64,000 nucleotides of DNA from Prochlorococcus sp. AG-363-M17 (GCA_003278365.1 QCFS01000003.1:1-64000), one strand, 5' to 3'. Shown: positions 10,068 through 22,635, counted from the first letter of the stretch. Numbers and translations: made by a program. Notes: generated from the letters alone by a model not told the origin.

Positions 10068-13000
10068 TCAAACCAATAAGGGGTCAGTGCAGCGAGCATT
10101 GAAATCCTTTTGAAGCAAAGAATGCATTGCAGCCTTAGCATCTCGCACACAAAACTGATGTCCTAACCGTACGTATGTAAGGCCGGAGTTTTGTCTAATT
10201 GCTGCAACAACAGGCACTTTTACTCCAAATTCATCTTTTGCAGGAATATGTTGAGAAAGACATTCTCTAAGTCGATGTAACAAAGCAAAGTCAACTGCCT
10301 GGGAAGGCAATAACTCGATCAAAAGTAGACAAAGGTCATCAATTGCTCGACAGTCATCAACTATTAACTGCACACGATCATCCCGACGATCAACTGAAGC
10401 CCAAACCAGCAAACTTGCTTCTAGCATCAGATGATCACAAAGCCGCGCATAGCTTTTAGGAAAGACCACTGCCTCACAGCTACCTGTTAGATCTTCAAGC
10501 TGAAGAACTGCCATACGGTCGCCTTTGCGAGTCGTCACTTGTCTCAATTCTGAGATCATTGCAATGACACTAACTTTTGACTTATCAGCCTGGTTATCAA
10601 TACTTCCAATACCAATAGGAGCAAGAAGTTTGGCTGATGACCTTAATTGCTTTAAAGGATGATCAGAAAGATAAAAGCCAACCAACTCTTTTTCTCTTCG
10701 AAGCTTCTCTGTAGGGGGATAGTCTTCAACAGAAGGAGCTTTTGGTGCATTCTTTGAAGCATCTAACGATTGATCTTCATCTTCACTCGCCACCAAATCA
10801 AATAAATTACCTTGTCCACTCTCTCTATCCTTTGCTCGTGAAGAAGCCCATTCAATAATTAAGTCCAAGTCTGCAATTAACTGAGCTCTATTTGCATTCT
10901 CATCCATAGAATCTAAAGCTCCACAATGAATCAAAGACTCCAAACATCTTCTGTTTAAAATGTTCAATGGCAAACGATCACAAAGCTCCGCTAAAGAGTT
11001 AAATGGCCCATCACTTTCACGACTCTGAATAAGATTTCTAATGGCACCATCACCAAGATTTCTTACCGCTGAAAGTCCAAAAAGTATAGATTTCCCTTGT
11101 GGAGTAAAGTCAATTCCAGAAGTATTTATTTCAGGAGGCATAACCTCTATTCCCATTGAATTACAATTAGATATATATCTCTGAATCTTTTCAGTTGCGC
11201 CAGAGTTAACTGTCAACAATGCTGCCATATATGCAACAGGATAATGAGCTTTAAGATATGCAGTCTGATAAGTAACAGCACCATATGCTGTTGAATGACT
11301 TTTATTAAAACAGTACTCAGCAAATAAAACCATTTGATCAAAAAGTTGATCAGCAATTTGTGACTCCACACCTGTTGTCTTCAATGCTCCATTAACAAAT
11401 AAGTCCCTATGTTTTTGCATCTCTGCTACCTTCTTCTTGCCCATAGCTCTACGTAAAAGATCTGCCTCACCTAGAGAGTAGCCAGCAAGGTCTTGAGCTA
11501 TTCTCATAATCTGTTCTTGATAAACCATAATCCCATAAGTCTCATCAAGGATTGGTTCCAAAGAGGAATGAACGAATTCAATTCCCTCACGCCCGTGCTT
11601 ACGATTAATAAACTTTGGGATAAGGCCAGCGTCTAATGGGCCTGGTCTATATAGGGCCAAAATAGAAGAAATATCTTCCAAGGAAGATGGTTTCAAATCT
11701 CTTACAATTTGGCGCATGCCTGATGACTCAAGTTGGAAGACTCCTTCTAGGTCTCCTCGAGCAAGAAGTGCAAAGGTATCAGGGTCCTCTTTGGGCAAAC
11801 TATCTGCATCTACTTTCTCTCCAGAACTTGCTTCAACAAGTTCTAAGGTTTTATCAATCATAGTTAGATTTTTCAACCCTAGGAAGTCCATCTTGAGCAA
11901 ACCCATAGACTCAACATCTTCCATAAAATATTGAGTAATGATTTGACCATCATTGTTTCTCTGAAGTGGCACAAGATTATCTAAAGGCTCTGCTGCAATA
12001 ACCACACCAGCAGCATGAACTCCAAAAGTTTTATTAGTACCCTCAATTCGAATAGCCATGTCGACCCACTTCTTAACTGATGGATCATTAATATATTTCT
12101 CTCTAAACTGACTATTAGGAGATTTTTCACTGATCATTGCTGACAACTTTGCAGGTTTTCCCCGCACAACGGGAATCAATTTTGCTAATCGATCGGCTTC
12201 TCCATATGGGATATCTAGAACTCGAGCAACGTCTTTCAAGACCGCCTTTGATGTCATCCTATTGAAAGTAATAATCTGGGCGACCTTATCTTCTCCATAA
12301 CGAGAAGTTACATAGTCAATAACTTCTCCTCTTCTCTCAATACAGAAATCCGTATCAATGTCAGGCATAGATTTACGTTCTGGATTTAGAAATCTCTCAA
12401 ACAGAAGGCCAGTTCTTACTGGGTCAATATTGGTAATCCTAAGTGCATATGCAACCAACGAACCAGCTGCAGATCCTCTACCTGGTCCAACAGGGATTTT
12501 CTTATCTCTTGCAAAACGAATGTAATCCCAAACAACAAGAAAATAAGTTGCAAAACCCATCTGCTCAATAATCTCAAGCTCATAAGATAATCTTTTAAAA
12601 TATTCTTCATTAATGTCTTGATCTATAGATAAGCCTAGATGATTCCTTAACCCTTCTTCTGCTACTTCACGCAAGTAACTCTCAGCTGTATATCCATTAG
12701 GAATTGGAAAAAGGGGCATTTGGTAGCCACGGAGAATTTGATATTCCTCAACCTTTTCTGCAACTAGTGCTGTATTTTGTATCGCCTTATTAACGATCTC
12801 TGGTTCAATATGATCTGAAAAAAGAAGACCCATTTCTTTTTCAGATTTTATATATTCAGTTCCGGTATATCTCAACCTTTTATCATCACTAATCAACTTA
12901 CCGGTAAGTACACATAGCAAGGCATCATGAGCATCAACATCATATTTACTGAGATAGTGCGCGTCATTAGTAGCGATCAAATCAATTCCTAATTCCTTTG

Positions 13001-13592
13001 CCATTCGAACAATCTCTACATTCACAATCCTGTCTTCTAGAGATCCATGATCCTGAATCTCTAGATAGAAGTCATCTCCAAAAACCTCTTTGTACCAGGA
13101 AGCCACGCTTCTAGCCACATCAGCCCTACCCTGAAGGATGGCCTGAGGGATCTCACCACCCAAGCAAGCAGTGGAAACTATCAAACCTTCGCTATGAGCC
13201 TTAAGAAGCTCTTTATCGACACAAGCCCTTGAAAAAATCCCACGTCCTCTAACCCCTCGAAGGTGGCTAAGACTTGTTAGCTTGACCAGATTCCTATATC
13301 CAACAGCATTCTTAGCGAGTACCACAAGATGGTAGCGACGTTCTTTCTTTGGCTGAGGATCATCAATAGAACCATTAATGACATACATCTCATTGCCAAT
13401 AATCGGCTTGATCTCAGCTTTCTTGCAAAGTTTTAAAAGCTCTATAGCTCCATACATCACACCGTGATCAGTCAGAGCCAGAGCTTGCATCCCAAGCTCT
13501 TTAGCCCTTTCTACCATCTTTGGAAGCTGACTGGCCCCGTCGAGAAGACTGTAATCGCTGTGATTATGAAGAGGTACAAAAGCCATATCCAC
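10068..13592 (-). CDS. dnaE: DNA polymerase III alpha subunit
   Basis: 1174 aa; [19 protein letters not shown] motif; [12 protein letters not shown] and [16 protein letters not shown] polymerase motifs. Confidence 0.98.
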   Translation of the reverse strand: MDMAFVPLHNHSDYSLLDGASQLPKMVERAKELGMQALALTDHGVMYGAIELLKLCKKAEIKPIIGNEMYVINGSIDDPQPKKERRYHLVVLAKNAVGYRNLVKLTSLSHLRGVRGRGIFSRACVDKELLKAHSEGLIVSTACLGGEIPQAILQGRADVARSVASWYKEVFGDDFYLEIQDHGSLEDRIVNVEIVRMAKELGIDLIATNDAHYLSKYDVDAHDALLCVLTGKLISDDKRLRYTGTEYIKSEKEMGLLFSDHIEPEIVNKAIQNTALVAEKVEEYQILRGYQMPLFPIPNGYTAESYLREVAEEGLRNHLGLSIDQDINEEYFKRLSYELEIIEQMGFATYFLVVWDYIRFARDKKIPVGPGRGSAAGSLVAYALRITNIDPVRTGLLFERFLNPERKSMPDIDTDFCIERRGEVIDYVTSRYGEDKVAQIITFNRMTSKAVLKDVARVLDIPYGEADRLAKLIPVVRGKPAKLSAMISEKSPNSQFREKYINDPSVKKWVDMAIRIEGTNKTFGVHAAGVVIAAEPLDNLVPLQRNNDGQIITQYFMEDVESMGLLKMDFLGLKNLTMIDKTLELVEASSGEKVDADSLPKEDPDTFALLARGDLEGVFQLESSGMRQIVRDLKPSSLEDISSILALYRPGPLDAGLIPKFINRKHGREGIEFVHSSLEPILDETYGIMVYQEQIMRIAQDLAGYSLGEADLLRRAMGKKKVAEMQKHRDLFVNGALKTTGVESQIADQLFDQMVLFAEYCFNKSHSTAYGAVTYQTAYLKAHYPVAYMAALLTVNSGATEKIQRYISNCNSMGIEVMPPEINTSGIDFTPQGKSILFGLSAVRNLGDGAIRNLIQSRESDGPFNSLAELCDRLPLNILNRRCLESLIHCGALDSMDENANRAQLIADLDLIIEWASSRAKDRESGQGNLFDLVASEDEDQSLDASKNAPKAPSVEDYPPTEKLRREKELVGFYLSDHPLKQLRSSAKLLAPIGIGSIDNQADKSKVSVIAMISELRQVTTRKGDRMAVLQLEDLTGSCEAVVFPKSYARLCDHLMLEASLLVWASVDRRDDRVQLIVDDCRAIDDLCLLLIELLPSQAVDFALLHRLRECLSQHIPAKDEFGVKVPVVAAIRQNSGLTYVRLGHQFCVRDAKAAMHSLLQKDFNARCTDPLLV

Positions 13593-13662
13593 AGACTATA
13601 CGAATACTCAAGATATGGGGCCATATACCCTCATGTACACCATATCTTGTTAAAACTTACTC

Positions 13663-15123
13663 TTATGGGATGCAGCTACCCTTCGGATGCTTTGCCATCA
13701 CATCAGAAGCTTTTTCGTACTGATGAGCTACTTGCAGCAAGCGGGATTCCTCTAGAACATTTGTTATCAGCTGAACGCCAATAGGAAGACCACCTCCATC
13801 AAAGCCACAAGGCAAACTTATTGATGGCAGCCCTGCAAGGTTGGCAGGAATGGTTAGCAGATCGGATAAGTACATTGCCAACGGATCATCAGCATGAGAT
13901 CCAGCTGCGAAAGCAGTTGTAGGGGCAGTTGGTGTCAACAATACATCTACTTTTTTAAAGGCATTGTCAAAATCGCGCCTTATCAAGCTCCTTACTTGTT
14001 GAGCTTTTTTGTAATAAGCATCTACATAACCCGCCGATAGAGCATAAGTTCCAATAAGAATTCTCCTCTGAACTTCATTCCCAAATCCTTCAGCTCGACT
14101 TTTTGAAGTCATGTCAATGAGGTTGTCTGATCCTTCAGAGCGATACCCATATTTAACGCCATCAAAGCGAGCCAAGTTAGAAGAGGCTTCTGAGGGAGCA
14201 ATGACGTAGTAAGTAGCAATTCCATCATTAAATCGGGGGCAAGATATCTCAACCAATTCCGCACCTAACTCCTCTAGCTGAGTAGCCGCCGCCATGACCG
14301 AAGCTGTGACTTCAGACGAAAGGCCTTTCTGGTCAAAGCACTCCTTGATCAAGCCAACTTTTAAACCATTTATTGGCTGATCAAGTGAAGCACAATAGTC
14401 AGGAACAGGAGCTTTTAAACAAGTGGAATCCCTTGGATCAGCTCCAGCAATTACCTGCAAGACTTCAGCTGCATCAGCCACAGATGTTGCAAAAGGACCT
14501 ACTTGATCTAGGGAACTTGCAAATGCAACTAATCCCCACCGACTAACTCTTCCATAAGTTGGTTTTAGGCCAACAACTCCGCAGAAAGAAGCAGGTTGAC
14601 GGATCGAACCTCCTGTATCTGATCCGAGTGCGACCATGCATTCTCCAGATGCAACAGCTGCTGCACTTCCACCAGAACTACCCCCAGGAACTTTTGATAA
14701 ATCCCAGGGATTTGAGGTTGGTCCAAAAGCAGAGGTCTCTGTTGAACTCCCCATCGCAAACTCATCGAGATTCGTTTTACCTAAAAGCACAGCTCCAGCT
14801 TTCCAAAGCCTTTCAGTAACAGTTGATTCATAAGGCGCTACAAAGTTCTCAAGCATCTTGCTTGAGCAGGTTGTGCTAATGCCTTTTGTACATAAGTTGT
14901 CTTTTATAGCTATCGGAACTCCCGCTAAGGGAGGCAAGGATTCTCCAGCTGCCAAAGAATTATCTATTTGATCAGCTTCAGCAAGTGCCCTATCAGAAGT
15001 GACAGTCAAAAATGCCTTAATGGAGGGGTCGACCTCCTCTATCCGCCGGATGTACTGTTCAACAAGCTCTCTAGCGGAAATTTCACCTCGCCGTAACCTT
15101 CCTCGCAATAGATCTATAGCCAT
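13663..15123 (-). CDS. gatA: Asp-tRNA(Asn)/Glu-tRNA(Gln) amidotransferase subunit A
   Basis: Amidase signature [37 protein letters not shown]. Confidence 0.97.
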   Translation of the reverse strand: MAIDLLRGRLRRGEISARELVEQYIRRIEEVDPSIKAFLTVTSDRALAEADQIDNSLAAGESLPPLAGVPIAIKDNLCTKGISTTCSSKMLENFVAPYESTVTERLWKAGAVLLGKTNLDEFAMGSSTETSAFGPTSNPWDLSKVPGGSSGGSAAAVASGECMVALGSDTGGSIRQPASFCGVVGLKPTYGRVSRWGLVAFASSLDQVGPFATSVADAAEVLQVIAGADPRDSTCLKAPVPDYCASLDQPINGLKVGLIKECFDQKGLSSEVTASVMAAATQLEELGAELVEISCPRFNDGIATYYVIAPSEASSNLARFDGVKYGYRSEGSDNLIDMTSKSRAEGFGNEVQRRILIGTYALSAGYVDAYYKKAQQVRSLIRRDFDNAFKKVDVLLTPTAPTTAFAAGSHADDPLAMYLSDLLTIPANLAGLPSISLPCGFDGGGLPIGVQLITNVLEESRLLQVAHQYEKASDVMAKHPKGSCIP

Positions 15124-15180
15124 CTATAAAAATCCACCAATCAGTAAATTGACGCTATCAGCAGAGAGGTCATCCATCAT

Positions 15181-15414
15181 CTAAATCGTCAAGGGTTCAC
15201 TACGACGACCTCGAAAAAAACTATGGCAAATCTTCCCAGACCCTTCAATAGCCAAGTCGCCAATAAACAGGTCTAGATTATTATTCAAGCTCTTCTTTGT
15301 AAGAAAAGGACCAAACCAATACGTGACACTGGGTGTATTTGTTTCAACCTTGGCCCACCAAGCAACTCCAAGTTTGTTAACCAAGCTACGCAGGCCCAAC
15401 AAGAGAGGGCTCAT
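15181..15414 (-). CDS. DUF1816-like hypothetical protein
   Basis: 77 aa; VAWWAKVETNTPSVTYWFGPF pattern. Confidence 0.65.
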   Translation of the reverse strand: MSPLLLGLRSLVNKLGVAWWAKVETNTPSVTYWFGPFLTKKSLNNNLDLFIGDLAIEGSGKICHSFFRGRRSEPLTI

Positions 15415-15666
15415 AAAAGCAAATGCAACTTATTATTCATTTTGCCTTCACCAGAACAAAACGTCAGCAAAGGACTGCATTCCCTAACCAATTAAAAACT
15501 GCGGACATAATCATAAATATTAATTCCATTAGATCATTCAAAGATAAATCAAGTATCAAATATAATGCTAGAAAATAATATAAGTCGAGTTAATAATCTA
15601 GAAACTATAGAACATTATACAATTCTCCTCTTAAAAATTCGCTAGAAAGTTGTTCTTAGAAAATTG

Positions 15667-16944
15667 CTATTTACTGTCTTCTTTGTCTTCTTCTTTTTCT
15701 TTAGATTTCTCTATTTGAGAGCATTTCACTCTTTCGATACGTGGGGATGGGGCCTGTCCTTTTAAATCTTTCATCCAACCTCTCCTAGCAACCTCATATA
15801 AAAACATTGCTGTTGCAACTGAAGCATTCAAGCTTGGAGTAACTCCTCTTAGTGGGATACGAACAAGATGATCACAATGTCTGCGAGTTAGTAATGACAA
15901 CCCTTTATCTTCTGAACCTATAACAACAACCAAAGGTCCATCCAAGTCTATTTCAGGAAGCGTCTGATCACCTTCCTCAGCAAGGCCAATAACTCTATAT
16001 CCAGATTTCTTAAGGGTTTCCAGGGAACGGTTGAGATTTACCACACGCGCAACAGGGAGATGCTCAAGAGCTCCTGCAGCGACCTTTGCAACTGAACCAG
16101 TAAGGCCAGCACTTCGTCTTTGAGGGATAACCAAACCATGTGCTCCTAATGCCTCTGCAGATCTAACAATCGCTCCTAAATTTTGTGGATCTGTAAGGCC
16201 ATCAAGGGCCAAGAGGAGAGGAGACTCTCCCAAGGAAGAGCAACCTTTTACTAGAGAAGTCAAGTCAAGAGTCTCTGAAGCCGCCGTTTGAAGGACAATG
16301 CCTTGATGTACAGCTCCTCCAGTCAATTGAGCCAGTCGGGACCACGTAACTTCTTCAACCAGTACTCCCGAAGACTTCGCATCTCGAAGAAGTTGCAAAA
16401 ACTTGGCGGAACTTCTTAATTCAGAAGTACACCAAATTCTATGAATAGGCCTACCACTTTCTAAAGCAGCCTGAGTTGCATGCCTACCCCAAAGCAAATC
16501 ATCTGAAGAGGGGGTACCAAACATCTCAACTTCCGGAGGATGTCCCGAATCATTTTTCCAAGCTGAATATCTGGAGCCCGAAGAAGTGCCCTCTCGAGAG
16601 ACAGGGGTCCTTCCTCTTGAGAGTGAAGGCTTACCAAGACGGTCTTCTTTTGTCGGAAGAATTTGATCCCTTTTATTAAAGTTCCTTGGATTAGCTCTCC
16701 TTGAAGGCCCTCTAGTTTCTGCGTAGGGATTTTTAGATCGATCCTTAAATCCATCATCTTCAATAGATGAATCAGAATCTCTGCCATCCCTTCTTTTCAT
16801 AGGCCGATATTGACCAATATCATTTTTCTTTCTTCTAGAAGCATGATCCCTCCTAGGAGTTCGACCATTTTCACTAAAACGACCTCTTCCTGTACCCCCA
16901 GAGCGGGAAGAATTGCCAGAACGTTTGTCAAACCGAGGGCTCAT
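15667..16944 (-). CDS. rlmB: TrmH/SpoU-family 23S rRNA (guanosine-2'-O)-methyltransferase with long basic N-terminal extension
   Basis: C-terminal LWGRHATQAALESGR...LALDGLTDPQNLGAIVRSAEALGAHGLVIPQRRS...GSEDKGLSLLTRRHCD...SLNASVATAMFLYE. Confidence 0.93.
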   Translation of the reverse strand: MSPRFDKRSGNSSRSGGTGRGRFSENGRTPRRDHASRRKKNDIGQYRPMKRRDGRDSDSSIEDDGFKDRSKNPYAETRGPSRRANPRNFNKRDQILPTKEDRLGKPSLSRGRTPVSREGTSSGSRYSAWKNDSGHPPEVEMFGTPSSDDLLWGRHATQAALESGRPIHRIWCTSELRSSAKFLQLLRDAKSSGVLVEEVTWSRLAQLTGGAVHQGIVLQTAASETLDLTSLVKGCSSLGESPLLLALDGLTDPQNLGAIVRSAEALGAHGLVIPQRRSAGLTGSVAKVAAGALEHLPVARVVNLNRSLETLKKSGYRVIGLAEEGDQTLPEIDLDGPLVVVIGSEDKGLSLLTRRHCDHLVRIPLRGVTPSLNASVATAMFLYEVARRGWMKDLKGQAPSPRIERVKCSQIEKSKEKEEDKEDSK

Positions 16945-16967
16945 TGGTTAAGGACCTATTTTTCAAA

Positions 16968-17366
16968 TTAAGGTTCTGCCTCCTCAAGTCGATCGAAGAG
17001 CTGCGCAAGTCGCAGAGGATCCTTCAAAAAGAGCCATCCAATCATTGTCTCAAACCCTGTTGCTCTGCCATAGATAGCAGCCTCTCCTTTTCTTGGACCC
17101 TGACCTGCTTTATTTCTACCTCTTCTAACTAAATCCATCTCAGATTGAGTCAAAAAAGGTTGAAGCTTGTCAAGAGCAGCCACTTGGGCATCTGCCTTTA
17201 CCTCTGCGACAACAGAAAGGTGCAACTCCTGAGATCGACCGGGCCTGTGACAATGTCTTAAGCGCTGATGAAGCTCCCAGACAGAATCTCCAAGCCAAGC
17301 CAACTGTAAGGGGCCTAAGTCCTCACCAGAAGTAATTGGTTGCTGAACTCGGATCCAACTACTCAA
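16968..17366 (-). CDS. mrnC: Mini-ribonuclease III
   Basis: LAWLGDSVWELHQRLRHC...RRGRNKAGQGPRKGEAAIYGRATGFETMIGWLFL. Confidence 0.88.
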   Translation of the reverse strand: MSSWIRVQQPITSGEDLGPLQLAWLGDSVWELHQRLRHCHRPGRSQELHLSVVAEVKADAQVAALDKLQPFLTQSEMDLVRRGRNKAGQGPRKGEAAIYGRATGFETMIGWLFLKDPLRLAQLFDRLEEAEP

Positions 17367-17719
17367 CCTGCTAATTGGCTAAACGCTGAAGGTAAATCAG
17401 GGACAAGGTGAAGGAATTCCTCCAACCTGACTAGTTTTACAGTCTGAACAACCCTTGCATTACCAACTACCTTAAATGATCTTTTTTCCTTGTTGCACTG
17501 CTTTGCAGTTTGAACCAAGGCCCCTAAACCAGAAGAGTCAAGGAAATCAACCTTACTCAAATCAAGAATCAAGGAAGATTTGTTAGTACTCAAAACATCA
17601 CTCACAAAAGTGAGGAACTGTTTTTCAGAGTAAGCATCAAGCTGACCAGTGAAAGAAAACACTAGACAACCCTGGCGTCGTTCAAAACCGCCACGTAATG
17701 AAACCGTAAGTCGCTGCAA
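17363..17719 (-). CDS. STAS-domain anti-sigma factor antagonist
   Basis: LILDLSKVDFLDSSGLGALVQTAKQCN STAS signature. Confidence 0.85.
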   Translation of the reverse strand: MQRLTVSLRGGFERRQGCLVFSFTGQLDAYSEKQFLTFVSDVLSTNKSSLILDLSKVDFLDSSGLGALVQTAKQCNKEKRSFKVVGNARVVQTVKLVRLEEFLHLVPDLPSAFSQLAG

Positions 17720-17792
17720 TTCCGCTATGAGATCAATCCCCCGGGAGGCAATGGGAAGAAGTGTAGGTATTTAGAGAGACCTAAGCCATGGT

Positions 17793-18932
17793 TTAGCGAC
17801 GTTTTTCCATAAGAGCTACAAATTTGGCAAAATGATGATCAGCATCATGTGGGCCAGGACTTGCTTCTGGGTGATATTGCACTCCAAAAATAGGTCGGTC
17901 ACGAAATGAAATAGCCGCAACAGTTCTGTCATTGAGATTTAGATGTGTCACAGAAACAATCTCTTCAGGAAGCGAGTCAGCGTCTAAGGCGAAGCCATGA
18001 TTTTGGCTTGTTATTTCCACTTTTCCACTAGTGCCACAAGGATGATTCAGGCCTCTATGACCGTAAGGAAGCTTAAAAGTTCGCCCTCCTATAGCCAGAC
18101 CTAATATTTGATGTCCAAGACAAATCCCAAACAAGGGCAGATCTATCTTCTGGACTAGCTTTTGAGCAAGGTCAATTCCACTAGTGACAGCAGCAGGATC
18201 CCCGGGGCCATTAGAAAGAAAAACACCTTCTGGATCTGAGTTAAGAACCAGCTCTAAATCAGAATCTGCAGGTAAAACTTCCACTTCACAACCATGGGCG
18301 ACGAGTCGATCAAGAATTGATTTCTTTATTCCAAAATCAATTGCTACAACTTTGTATGGTTTAGCGTTTTTATTTTTCAACCTTTGATCAAATTCTACGG
18401 AACAAACTTCTTGCCATTTATAGGGAAATTTAGTGGAGACTTTTTCAGCCAAGTTCAATCCCTCCATTAAGGGTATCTTGACTAATTCTTTAAGCAGCTG
18501 CTTAGGAGGCGTTCCATCACTACTAATCACACCGTTCATTGCGCCTAGCTCTCGAAGGTGCCTAACAAGTGCTCGAGTATCTATCCCGAAAATCCCAACA
18601 ACCTTATTCTTCAGAAGCCATTGATCCAGTGAATTAGTTGCTCTCCAATTACTTGGTACAAATGTAATTTGTCTAGCAATTACTCCTTTAAGAGAAGGAC
18701 TAATGGCCTCTTGATCCTGGGGGTTAACTCCTGTATTTCCTAGTTCAGGATAGGTAAAGGCAACTAATTGTCCGGCATAGCTTGGGTCTGTAATGACCTC
18801 CTGATAACCAGTCATTCCAGTATTAAAGACGACCTCTCCGAAAACAGTGCCTACATGGCCAAAGGATTGTCCTTCAAACAAGGTTCCATCTGCCAACAAA
18901 AGAAATGCTGGTTTTTGCAAAGGCAAATTCAT
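17793..18932 (-). CDS. carA: carbamoyl-phosphate synthase small subunit
   Basis: [15 protein letters not shown]...[21 protein letters not shown]...[13 protein letters not shown]...[15 protein letters not shown]. Confidence 0.97.
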   Translation of the reverse strand: MNLPLQKPAFLLLADGTLFEGQSFGHVGTVFGEVVFNTGMTGYQEVITDPSYAGQLVAFTYPELGNTGVNPQDQEAISPSLKGVIARQITFVPSNWRATNSLDQWLLKNKVVGIFGIDTRALVRHLRELGAMNGVISSDGTPPKQLLKELVKIPLMEGLNLAEKVSTKFPYKWQEVCSVEFDQRLKNKNAKPYKVVAIDFGIKKSILDRLVAHGCEVEVLPADSDLELVLNSDPEGVFLSNGPGDPAAVTSGIDLAQKLVQKIDLPLFGICLGHQILGLAIGGRTFKLPYGHRGLNHPCGTSGKVEITSQNHGFALDADSLPEEIVSVTHLNLNDRTVAAISFRDRPIFGVQYHPEASPGPHDADHHFAKFVALMEKRR

Positions 18933-18965
18933 TAGCAAAGAACAAATAAATCCATAAAGTGCCTA

Positions 18966-20012
18966 TTAACTAGGGTTGTTTTGAGATAAAGCTTTCTGCA
19001 GCATCTCAAAACGTTCCCAAGGAAGGCCTTTTGATAACGAATCTTTGGCCATTTGAACTCCTTTCGTGAAATCATTCTGAATGCCAGCAGCCCAAAAAAC
19101 CAAAGCAGAGTTCAAAGCAACAACATTTTCTTGCGCTGAAGACCCTTCTCCTTGAAGCACAGCCACAAGTATCTGTTTATTCACCTCAAGACCTCCACCC
19201 CTCAAATCATCTAAACAAGAGTTTGTTAGTCCTAAATCGGAAGGATCAAGACAAAGTTCTCTAATTAGGCCATTCTCAAGCAAACGCAAATGATTTACTC
19301 CTGCTAAGGAAGCTTCATCTATTCCGCCAGCTCCGTGAACAACTACAGCACGTTTATGGCCTAATTTTTGAAGAGCTTCAGCAACTGGATCCAATAATTC
19401 TTTGCTTGCAACTCCAAGAACTTGAGAGGTTGGACGAAGTGGATTAACCAGCGGCCCCAAAAGATTAAACACCGTTCTAATTCCAAGACTTTTTCTTAAT
19501 GGCGCCAAGTTAACCAACGCAGGATGCCAAGCCGGAGCAAAAAGGAATGTAATTCCAACTATGGAAAGTGCTCCTACAACTTTTTCTAATGGAGCCTTCA
19601 AATTAAGTCCAAGCCCTTCTAGTACATCAGCAGACCCGACCTTTCCACTAGCGCTTCTATTGCCATGCTTAGCAACGTTCACACCACAAGAAGCTGCTGT
19701 AAAGGCAACTGCTGTAGAAATATTGAAGGTATCTGCACCATCCCCGCCGGTACCACATGTATCAACAAGACTTAATTGAGGGATCGAGCATGGCAAAGGG
19801 CATGCGGATTGCAACACAGCTGCCATTGAAGCTAACTCCTCTCCTGACAAACTTTTGGTTCTTAACGCAGAAAGAAACGCACCTGTCTGGACTGGCGTCA
19901 ATTCCTCCGAAAGCCAAGCCTCCATAAGGCAAGATGCTTCCAAATCAGAAAGATTATTTCCTTGAATAAGACTTTCAAGAAGCAAGGGCCAAGAAACTGC
20001 AGAAGATGTCAT
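18966..20012 (-). CDS. trpD: anthranilate phosphoribosyltransferase
   Basis: [26 protein letters not shown]...[23 protein letters not shown]. Start at MTSSAV chosen because a terminator-like hairpin lies inside the longer ORF's N-terminus. Confidence 0.95.
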   Translation of the reverse strand: MTSSAVSWPLLLESLIQGNNLSDLEASCLMEAWLSEELTPVQTGAFLSALRTKSLSGEELASMAAVLQSACPLPCSIPQLSLVDTCGTGGDGADTFNISTAVAFTAASCGVNVAKHGNRSASGKVGSADVLEGLGLNLKAPLEKVVGALSIVGITFLFAPAWHPALVNLAPLRKSLGIRTVFNLLGPLVNPLRPTSQVLGVASKELLDPVAEALQKLGHKRAVVVHGAGGIDEASLAGVNHLRLLENGLIRELCLDPSDLGLTNSCLDDLRGGGLEVNKQILVAVLQGEGSSAQENVVALNSALVFWAAGIQNDFTKGVQMAKDSLSKGLPWERFEMLQKALSQNNPS

Positions 20013-20020
20013 CGGGTCAG

Positions 20021-20050
20021 AAAAAAACCCGGGTGCTCTGCACTCCGGGC
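20021..20050 (-). terminator. rho-independent terminator downstream of the DUF3288 gene, in the trpD 5' leader
   Basis: Minus strand CCCGGAGTGC-AGA-GCACCCGGG followed by TTTTTTT. Confidence 0.7.
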
Positions 20051-20130
20051 CTGGTGATGGGGACACATCTACTATCACCTAAAATTTGTTAGCTGGCGAG
20101 GGTTGGTAAACAATCAGAATGAAGAAAATT

Positions 20131-20457
20131 CTAGTTGGTCCCATCATCTGAAGTATCAAAACCAGACCCCACCGAATCATCAGAACCTTGCCCTGGCCTA
20201 TATCCCCTCTCCCATACGCCCCTCACTTTTTCATTAAGTGAGTCACGATTTAACCCCCAAAGATTTAATGTCTTGTTCATATCCTCCTGAAGGTCCTCAG
20301 CCCCTGGAAAACCCTCATAGCGCATCAGAAGTCGAGCCAAATCAACCAAATCCTCCTCACCAGGTGAATCCTTGGACAGCAACCTGTCAATATGTTCACG
20401 ATCAATCCTGTAAAGGGGGTGATTCTGTTGCTGGGAGGGATCAGTTTCTTCATTCAT
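20131..20457 (-). CDS. DUF3288 family protein
   Basis: HPLYRIDREHIDRLLS...DLVDLARLLMRYEGFPGAEDLQEDMNKTLNLWGL. Confidence 0.75.
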   Translation of the reverse strand: MNEETDPSQQQNHPLYRIDREHIDRLLSKDSPGEEDLVDLARLLMRYEGFPGAEDLQEDMNKTLNLWGLNRDSLNEKVRGVWERGYRPGQGSDDSVGSGFDTSDDGTN

Positions 20458-20525
20458 GAAATTGAACTTTATGAGAGAAGTAACTCAGTCCAACAAAGAA
20501 CATTCATTATCAATCTCACAAAAGC

Positions 20526-22277
20526 ATGAAAGGATTACGCTTTGATCTTATCTATAGATACCTAAAGCCTCATAGAAGAAAAGTAATTTTTGGTGCTTGT
20601 GCTCTTGTAGTGGTGAATATTCTTAGCGTCACCATTCCATTAGAAGTAAGGAAAATCATAGACAACTTACAGGAAGGTTTCTTAATAAAAGAACTCCTCA
20701 ATCAAGCTTGGTGGATTGTCATGCTTGCAAGCGGAATGGCAATTGTGAGGCTTTTGTCTAGACAACTAGTTTTTGGTGTTGGGAGACAAATCGAAGTTGA
20801 AGTTCGACAAAAATTATTTGACCATATGCTTAAGCAAGATCCTGGTTGGGTTCAGCAACTAGGGAGTGGCGATGTTATTAGCAGAGCTACAAGTGATGTA
20901 GAAAACATTAGAAGACTTCTTGGGTTCACAATTTTAAGTCTCACAAATACAGTCTTGGCCTATTCGTTCACGCTTCCTGCAATGGTAGCCATCGACCCAT
21001 GGCTAACAGCTGCTGCGATATCACTTTACCCAGTAATGCTTGGCACAGTAAGTCTTTTTGGAGGACGCATGGTTAGGCAAAGAAGACGTCAACAAGAAAC
21101 TCTATCGAAATTAAGTGAATTAATTCAAGAAAATCTTTCAGGGATAAGCGCAATAAAAATCTATGGCCAAGAAGATTCAGAACAGAAAGCCTTCTCAAAA
21201 AGGAATACTGCCTATAGAGACTCTGCAATAAATGTCGCACGAACTGCAAGCACTCTTTTCCCAATGCTACAAGGAATTTCGTCGATTTCTTTACTACTAC
21301 TAATTGCCCTAGGTAGCGCAAAACTTCAGCAAGGGACTCTATCAATTGGAGAACTGGTAGCTCTTATTCTGTTTGTCGAACGACTGGTCTTCCCAACAGC
21401 TCTATTGGGGTTCACTCTAAACACCTTTCAAGTAGGTCAAGTAAGTCTTGAAAGAGTGCAAGAAATCCTAGAAAGAGAACCTATTGTTAGAGATATTGAA
21501 AAGCCTATTCAAATCAACAAACCTATAAAAGGACTTGTTGAAGCAAAAGGACTAACGATTAAATATCCAGATTCCGAAAGAGAAGTCCTCTCCAATCTAA
21601 GTTTCTCTATTCAACCAGGAGAACTTGTTGCTGTGGTAGGACCAGTTGGCTGCGGCAAAACAACTCTTGCAAGGGCTATTGGAAGAATGCTGGAAGTTCC
21701 CAAAGAACAACTATTTTTAGATGGATATGATGTCAATAATCTACAACTCAATGATCTTCGCAAAAACATTGCCATTGTCCCTCAAGAAGGATACCTTTTT
21801 ACATCCACACTTGCAGAGAACATTAGGTATGGAGAGCCTTCTGCTTCTTTTAATCGTATAGAAAAGTCAGCAAAGCAGGCAAGTCTTATTGATGATATAA
21901 GCGGATTCCCTGATGGGTTCAATACTCTCGTTGGTGAACGTGGAATCACCTTGAGCGGAGGTCAAAGACAAAGAACAGCACTCGGGAGAGCATTGCTAAT
22001 TTCTGCCCCCGTAATTGTTTTAGATGATGCTCTTGCAAGTGTAGACAATGAAACTGCTGCCAAAATACTGAACTCAATAAGGGAGCAAGAAAACAAAACC
22101 ATAATTATGATCAGTCATCAGATTTCTGCTGCTGCTGCATGCGATCGTGTTCTTGTTTTAGATAATGGCAAACTTGTACAAGAAGGGGCTCACAAAGAAT
22201 TAATCAATATTGATGGGCCATATAGTCGATTATGGGAAAGACAACAAGCTGTAGAAAAGCTAGAGACTATTTCCTAA
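20526..22277 (+). CDS. ABC transporter ATP-binding/permease
   Basis: N-terminal 6 TM; Walker A VGPVGCGKTTLA; signature LSGGQRQRTALGRAL; Walker B VIVLDDALASVD. Confidence 0.95.
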   Translation: MKGLRFDLIYRYLKPHRRKVIFGACALVVVNILSVTIPLEVRKIIDNLQEGFLIKELLNQAWWIVMLASGMAIVRLLSRQLVFGVGRQIEVEVRQKLFDHMLKQDPGWVQQLGSGDVISRATSDVENIRRLLGFTILSLTNTVLAYSFTLPAMVAIDPWLTAAAISLYPVMLGTVSLFGGRMVRQRRRQQETLSKLSELIQENLSGISAIKIYGQEDSEQKAFSKRNTAYRDSAINVARTASTLFPMLQGISSISLLLLIALGSAKLQQGTLSIGELVALILFVERLVFPTALLGFTLNTFQVGQVSLERVQEILEREPIVRDIEKPIQINKPIKGLVEAKGLTIKYPDSEREVLSNLSFSIQPGELVAVVGPVGCGKTTLARAIGRMLEVPKEQLFLDGYDVNNLQLNDLRKNIAIVPQEGYLFTSTLAENIRYGEPSASFNRIEKSAKQASLIDDISGFPDGFNTLVGERGITLSGGQRQRTALGRALLISAPVIVLDDALASVDNETAAKILNSIREQENKTIIMISHQISAAAACDRVLVLDNGKLVQEGAHKELINIDGPYSRLWERQQAVEKLETIS

Positions 22278-22383
22278 GTTTAAAAACGATAATTATAATG
22301 AATGTATGAAAAGATAAACGATCAAGAAACATCAAAAACACTTGATGCCACTTAAAGATTAACTCCTCCAACTAATCATCATT

Positions 22384-22635
22384 ATGACTTCCTTAACTCG
22401 TTATAACATTAGATGCAATCTGAAGTTTGGGGACATCTATGCGCAAGTCTTAGCTTGGATGGCTGTAATTTTTGTAAGCCTTGCAGCAGGGCTTGGATTA
22501 ATGGGTTCTTCTAGACCTCTTTTTGCTCTTGTAGGAGTTGGATTAATACTTGTACTTAGCCTTCCTTTCCTTCTTTTTGCTTTTGTCACGACTCTCCTTA
22601 ACCACATACAGCTAGAACCCAATCAAGGAGATTAG
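22384..22635 (+). CDS. small membrane protein
   Basis: 83 aa, two hydrophobic segments. Confidence 0.65.
   Translation: MTSLTRYNIRCNLKFGDIYAQVLAWMAVIFVSLAAGLGLMGSSRPLFALVGVGLILVLSLPFLLFAFVTTLLNHIQLEPNQGD

Noticed and set aside
11716-11934. Plus-strand ORF inside dnaE (and similar ORFs inside dnaG, gatA, carA, trpD, rlmB, CobW, pcb)
   Set aside because: Shadow ORFs fully antisense or out of frame within strongly recognised genes; no independent signal.
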